A program made the position numbers and the translations under genes. A stretch of DNA of 64,000 bases from HK1 sp965215295 (GTDB lineage Bacteria > Pseudomonadota > Gammaproteobacteria > HK1). Location of the stretch: contig OZ244045.1 of the NCBI GenBank assembly GCA_965215295.1, positions 1,798,001-1,862,000 on the forward strand, written 5' to 3'. Positions 56,901 to 62,900 of the stretch are shown piece after piece. The notes beneath the pieces are model-generated. The model worked only from the letters and a program-made list of their open reading frames with translations, was not told the DNA's origin and searched no databases. The first letter of the stretch is position 1; each line of letters starts with the position of its first letter.

Positions 56901-59900
56901 CCTTCCTCCACCGGGCTCGCTATCGGCTCCACCGACACCGTCGGTATCGGCTCGGACGCACTCTCCGTTCCTCTGACCTGAATCTTGCAGTAGGAAGCAC
57001 TTCCAGGTGCGTTCGCCCAATTGCCAACCCCGCCTGCTCGCAGCAAGTATCGCCTGTTGATTTGCCAGCCGGACGCAGACCCGGGATCCACGCCGGAGGT
57101 CCTCGTGAAGCGCCAGGTTTTTGTCCCGCCGGTGACTCTCTGCGCCACGACGTGGTACGTGGTGTTGGCCTCGAGCGTGGCATTCGCCGGGGCCCGGTAC
57201 TCGTACCAGTCGCTCTCGTCCACGCGGGACGGGGGATTGACGAGCGTGTAGAGGGTGCCGGCGGGATCTCCCCGAGCGTTGCTTTCCCTGATCGTCACCT
57301 CGACGTCGGAACCAGGGAATCGGATTTCAACAACCACGCTGTGGAGGTCGTAGCCGTTGGACGCGCCCCCCGTGGTGAACGGTTGAGCCACGTGGTCGAG
57401 GATAAGTCGCACATTGCCCGAACCTGGCTTGGCCGCGTTGCTGACAAGGGTCCCCACCATCGGCGGCGGCGGCGCTTCGTCGTCGTCCTCGACCGTCGCC
57501 GTCGCCGCGGCATCGGTTCCCAGCGCGTAGGCAACCGGGTTCGCCTGCAATGTCAACGTCACCGAGCCGTCCGCCTCGTCGGTGGTGTCGCCCGTCGTGG
57601 CCACGCTCACCTGCACCGTGGCGTTGTTCGCCAGGAACATCGCCGTGCCTGCACCCGTCGTGACGCCGAAGTTCCCGGTGGCGGTGACCTCGTAGTCCAC
57701 GTCCAGCGTCTGCGCCGTGTCACCCGTCCGCGTCAGCGTGAACACCGCGGCGCTGCCCTCCGTCACGTCGCCGTCCGACGCCACCGTCACCGAGGGGCGC
57801 GGCAGCGCCGCCACCGCCGAGGTCGGGGTGCTCTCGAACTCCGCCTCGTGGCCCTCGTCGTCGGTGACCGTCACCTTGACCTTCAGCGTTGCGCCCGCGT
57901 CCGCGAATACCGGCACGTAGGTCTGCGAGGTCGCGCCGGAGATGTCCTCGTCACTGCCACCCGACGGTGTCCGCACCCACTGCCAGGCGTAGGCTGTGTC
58001 GGCCAAGCCATCCGCGTCGGTGAGACCCGATGTGTCCGCGGTCAGCGTCTCGCCTTCCGTCGGCGTGCCCGTGACCGTGACCGAGCCGGTCGTCGGGGAG
58101 TCGTCGTCGTCCCGAACCGTCGCCGTCGCCGTTGACGGGTCGCCGCGCAGGTAGGCGGGATTAGCGCTCGTGTCCGCCGTCAGCGTCAGCGTCACCGAGC
58201 CGTGCGCCTCGTGGGTGCTGTCGTCCGTCGTGTCTACCGACACCTGCACCGTGGCGCTGTTCGCCAGGAAGGTCGCCGTGCCCGCGCCGGTCGTAACGCC
58301 GAAGTCCCCGGTGGCGGCTACTCCGTAGGCCACGTCCAGCGTCTGCGCCGGATCGCCCGTGCGCGTCAGCGTGAACTCCGCGGCGCTGCCCTCCGTCACG
58401 TCGCCGTCCGAGGCCACCGTCACCGAGGGTCGCGGCACCGCCGCCACCGCCGATGTCGGCGTACTCGTGAACTCCGCCTCGTGGCCCTCGTCGTCGGTGA
58501 CCGTCACCCGGACCTTGAGTGTTGCGCCCGCGTCCGCGTACACCGGCACGTAGGTCTTCGAGGTCGCACCGGAGATGTCCTCGTCGCTGCCGCCGGACGG
58601 CGTCCGCACCCACTGGTAGGCGTAATCCGCGTCGGCCAAGCCGTCCCCGTCGGTGAGGCCCGAGGTGTCCGCCGTCAGTGTCTCGCCCTCGGTGAACGTG
58701 GTCGCCGTCGTGACCGTCACCGTCCCGCTCGCCGGCGAGTCGTCGTCGTCTTCCACCGCCGCCGTCGCTGTCGACGGAGCGCCGAGCAGGTAGGCGGGAT
58801 CGACGCCCGTATCCGCCGTCAGGGTCAGCGTCACCGAGCCGTGCGCCTCGTGGGCGCCGTCACCCGTCGTGTCTACCGACACCTGCACCGTGGCGCTGTT
58901 CGCCAGGAAGATCGCCGTGCCCGCGCCGGTCGTAACGCCGAAGTCCCCGGTGGCGGCTACTCCGTAGGCCACGTCCAGCGTCTGCGCCGGATCGCCCGTG
59001 CGCGTCAGCGTGAACGTGACGGTCTCACCCTCCGTCACGTCGCCGTCCGAGACCACCGTCACCGAGGGCCGCGATGCCGCCGCCACCGCCGAGGTCGGGG
59101 CGCTCTCGAACGTCGCCTCGTGGCCCTCGTCGTCGGTGACCGTCACCCGGACCTTGAGCGTTGCGCCCGCGTCCGCGAACACCGGCACGTAGGTCTGCGA
59201 GGTCGCACCGGAGATGTCCTCGTCACCGCCCCCCGACGGCGTCCGCACCCACTGGTAGTCCGTATCGGCCAAGCCGTCCTCGTCGGTGATACCCGACGTG
59301 TCCGCCGTCAGCGTCTCGCCTTCGGTCGCCGTGCCCGTGACCGTGACCGTCCCGGTCGCCGGGGAGTCGTCGTCGTCTTCCACCGCCGCCGTCGCTGTCG
59401 ACGGAGCGCCGAGCAGGTAGGCGGGGTCGTCACCCGTGTCCGCCGTCAGCGTCACCGTCACCGAGCCGTGCGCCTCGTGAGTGTTGTCGCCCGTCGTGTC
59501 TACCGACACCTGCACCGTGGCGCTGTTCGCCAGGAAGGTCGCCGTGGCCGCGCCGGTCGTAACGCCGAAGTCCCCGGTGGCGGTCACGTCGTAGGCCACG
59601 TCCAGCGTCTGCGCCGTGTCGCCCGTGCGCGTCAGCGTGAACTCCGCGGCGCTGCCCTCCGTCACGTCGCCGTCCGAGGCCACCGTCACCGAGGGCCGCA
59701 TCGCCGCCGCCACCGCCGAGGTCGGGGCGCTCTCGAACGTCGCCTCGTGGCCCTCGTCGTCGGTGACCGTCACCCGGACCTTGAGCGTTGCGCCCGCGTC
59801 CGTGTACACCGGCACGTAGGTTGCGCCGGTCGCACCGGAGATGTCCTCGTCACCGCCCCCCGACGGTGTCCGCACCCACTGGTAGGCTGCGTCGGCCAAG

Positions 59901-62900
59901 CCGTCCTCGTCCGTGATGCCCGACGTATCCGCCGTCAGTGTCTCGCCCTCGGTGAACGTGGTCGCCGTCGTGACCGTCACCGTCCCGCTCGCCGGCGAGT
60001 CGTCGTCATCCCGAACCGCCGCCGTGGCCGTCGACGGATCGCCGAGCAGCCAGGCGGGATCGGCGCCCGTGTCCGCCGTCAGGGTCACCGTCACCGAGCC
60101 GTGCACCTCGTGGGTGTCGTCACCCGTCGTGTCTACGCTCACCTGCACCGTGGCGTCGTTCGCCAGGAAGGTCGCCGTGCCCGCGCCGGTCGTGACGCCG
60201 AAGTCCCCGGTGGCGGTGACCTCCCAGGCCACGTCCAGCGTCTGCGCCGTGTCACCCGTGCGCGTCAGCGTGAACAGGGCGGGGCTGCCCTCCGTCACGT
60301 CGCCGTCCGAGGTCACCGTTACCTCGGGCCGCGGCAGCGCCGCCACCGCCGAGGTCGGAGCGCTCGTGAACTCCGCCTCGTGGCCCTCGTCGTCGGTGAC
60401 CGTCACCCGGACCTTGAGCGTCGCGCCCGCGTCCGCGAACACCGGCACGTAGGTCTGCGAAGTCGCGCCGGAGATGTCCTCGTCACTTCCACCGGACGGC
60501 GTTCGGACCCACTGGTAGACATAGGCTGCGCTGGCCAAGCCGTCCGCGTCGGTGAGGCCCGACGTGTCCGCATTCAGGGTCTCGCCTTCCGTCGCCGTGC
60601 CCGTAACCGTTACCGAGCCAGTCGCCGGCGAGTCGTCGTCGTCCTCGACCGTCACGTCCGCCGTGGCGGTCTCCAGGTCCCAGGCCGCATCCGCCGTCAG
60701 CGTCACCGTCACCGTGCTGTCCGCCTCGTGGTCGGTGTCCCCCACCGTCGGCACGGTCACCGTCTTCTCGCTCTCGCCGTCCCCGAAAGCGACGGTCTTC
60801 GCGCCTTCCTCGCCCGACGCCACCATGTCGCCGGTCTCCGACACGCGGTAGGCGACCGTCAGGGCACCCGTCGTCACCACCGTGCGCGTCACCGTGAACT
60901 GCGCGTCCGCGCCTTCCGCCACCGGGCTCGCCACCGGCTCCACCGACACCGTCGGTATGGGCGGCGCCTCGGCCGCCGCCGTCGCCTCGCTCTCGACCGT
61001 CTCTTGGGCGCCGCCTTCGTCGGTGAACGTCACCTCCACCTTCAGCGTCGACCCCACGTCCGCGTCGACCACCGTGTACGACTCCCCGGTCCCGACCTCC
61101 GTCACGGCGCCGCCCGCCGCCACCCGGAGCCAACGCCAGGTGAAGGTCGCGCCCGCCAGCCCGTCCGAATCGACGATGCCCGACTCATCCGCCGTCAGCG
61201 TCTCGCCCACCACCGGCGTCGTGTCGTCGATGGTCGGCGCCCCCGTCGGCGCCACGTTCTCGTCGTCGATGACCGTCAGCGTCACGTCCTGCGGGTCCGT
61301 GACCCCCTGCGTGTTCTCCGCCGTGGCCGACACCGTCACCGTCTTGTGGGGCGCGTCCACGTCGTTGTCCACGGCGGTGATCGTCACCGTATCCGTGCTC
61401 GTGGTCGCGCCCGCCGGGATCGTCAACCGGCTCCCGCTCAGCGTGTAGTCGCCCGCCACCGCCGGCGACTCCGGCGTCAGCGTCACCGTCACCGTCGTAC
61501 TCTCGCTCGACGGATGGTCCAGAGTCGCCGCCACCGTGCTGACCCCGCCGGCCTCCGCGATCGTGTCCGGGGTCAGGGTCAGCGTCACCGTCGGCGGGTC
61601 GTCGTCGTCGGTGATCGTGCCGGTCGCCGTGCCGTCCCCGAGGATCGCGCCCGATTCGCCCGACAGCGTCACCGTGAAGGTCTCGTCCGGCTCGTCCACG
61701 TTGTCGCCCGCCACGGTCACGGACACCGTCCGGCTGGAGTCCCCGGCGTCGAACGTCAGGGTTCCGTTCCCCGCCGTGTAGTCCGTCCCGGCCTCCGCCG
61801 TCCCGTCGGAGGTCGCCCAGTCCACGGTCACGGTTTCCGTCGCCGCGGGGTCCAGCGTCACCGTGAAGTCCAGCGTCGTCGTGCTGCCCGAATCGCCCTC
61901 GTCCACGCTCGCGTCGGCGATCGACAGCTCCGACACGTCGTCGTTGGTAATCGTCAGCGTCACGGGGTCGGGGTCCGTGACCCCTTCCGTGTTCGACGCC
62001 GTGGCCGACACCGTCACTTCCTTGTCCGGCGCGCTCACGTCGTTGTCCACGGCCGTGATCGTCACCTCGCCCGTGCTGTCCGTCGCGCCCGCCGCAATCG
62101 TCAGCTCCCGGTTGACGCTCAGCGTGTAGTCGCCCTCCGTCGCCGGTGACACCGGCGCCGCCGACACCGTCACGATCGTGTCCTGGCTCGACATGCGGTC
62201 CAGGCTCGCCGTCACCGTGCTCGTCCCGCCGTCCTCCGTGATCGAGGCCGGGGTCAGGGTCAACGTCACCTGCGGCGGCGGCGGCGCGTCGTCGTTCTCG
62301 ACCGTCACCTCCGCCGTGGCGTCGGTCCCCAGCTCGTAGGCCGCATCCGCCGTCAGCGTCAGCGTCACCGTGCTGTCCGCCTCGTGGTCTTCGTCCTCCA
62401 CCGTCGGCACCGTCACCGTCTTCTCGCTCTCGCCGTTCCCGAAATCGACGGTCTTCGCGCCCTCATCGTCCGGCGCCACCATGTCGCCGGTCTCCGACAC
62501 GCTGTAGCTCACCGTCAGCGCGCCCCTGGTGTTCCTCGTGCGCGTCACCCTGAACTGTGCGCCCTCGCCTTCCGCCACCGGGCTCGCCACCGGCTCCACC
62601 GACACCCTCGGAAGCGGCACCTCGCGTCCCCTGACCCCAATGAGCAACCTGGAGGAACGAGAGCCCCCCCAGCTCGCGCCGCGATCGGTGCTCTCGTGCC
62701 GGTTGCCGATCTCCCAACCGGCCGCGGTCCCGGGATCCAGGTCTTCGTCCGCCGCCCTCAACCACGAAGGTCCGCCTATCCTTTCATTCCAATCCAGCAC
62801 GACGTGGTACCGGGTGCCGGCTGCGAGGACGACATTCGACCGCGTGGTGAACTCGTTGATTCCGTCGTAATCCACGGGGGACGGATTTCTCAGCGTGTGC

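Larger units (their letters stand above)
44991..62620 (-). repeat. Array of Calx-beta and Ig-like coding modules
   Basis: In-frame modules of roughly 85-115 residues. Main types: classical Calx-beta (LSIADASVDEGDSGS... TVDWATSDGTA); PTVTLVLTPDSITEDGG-type; PTVSVEPVASPVAEG-type; SDGDVTEGSAAVFTLTRTGD-type; and two Ig-like linkers, TIDDTTPVVGETLTA and TATEGETLTADTSG. They alternate in the middle and run as tandem PTVTLVLSP-type units near 46.1-48.9 kb. Near-identical neighbours show that the array still grows and shrinks by recombination. A third lectin-like domain interrupts the array at 56.9-57.5 kb. Confidence 0.88.
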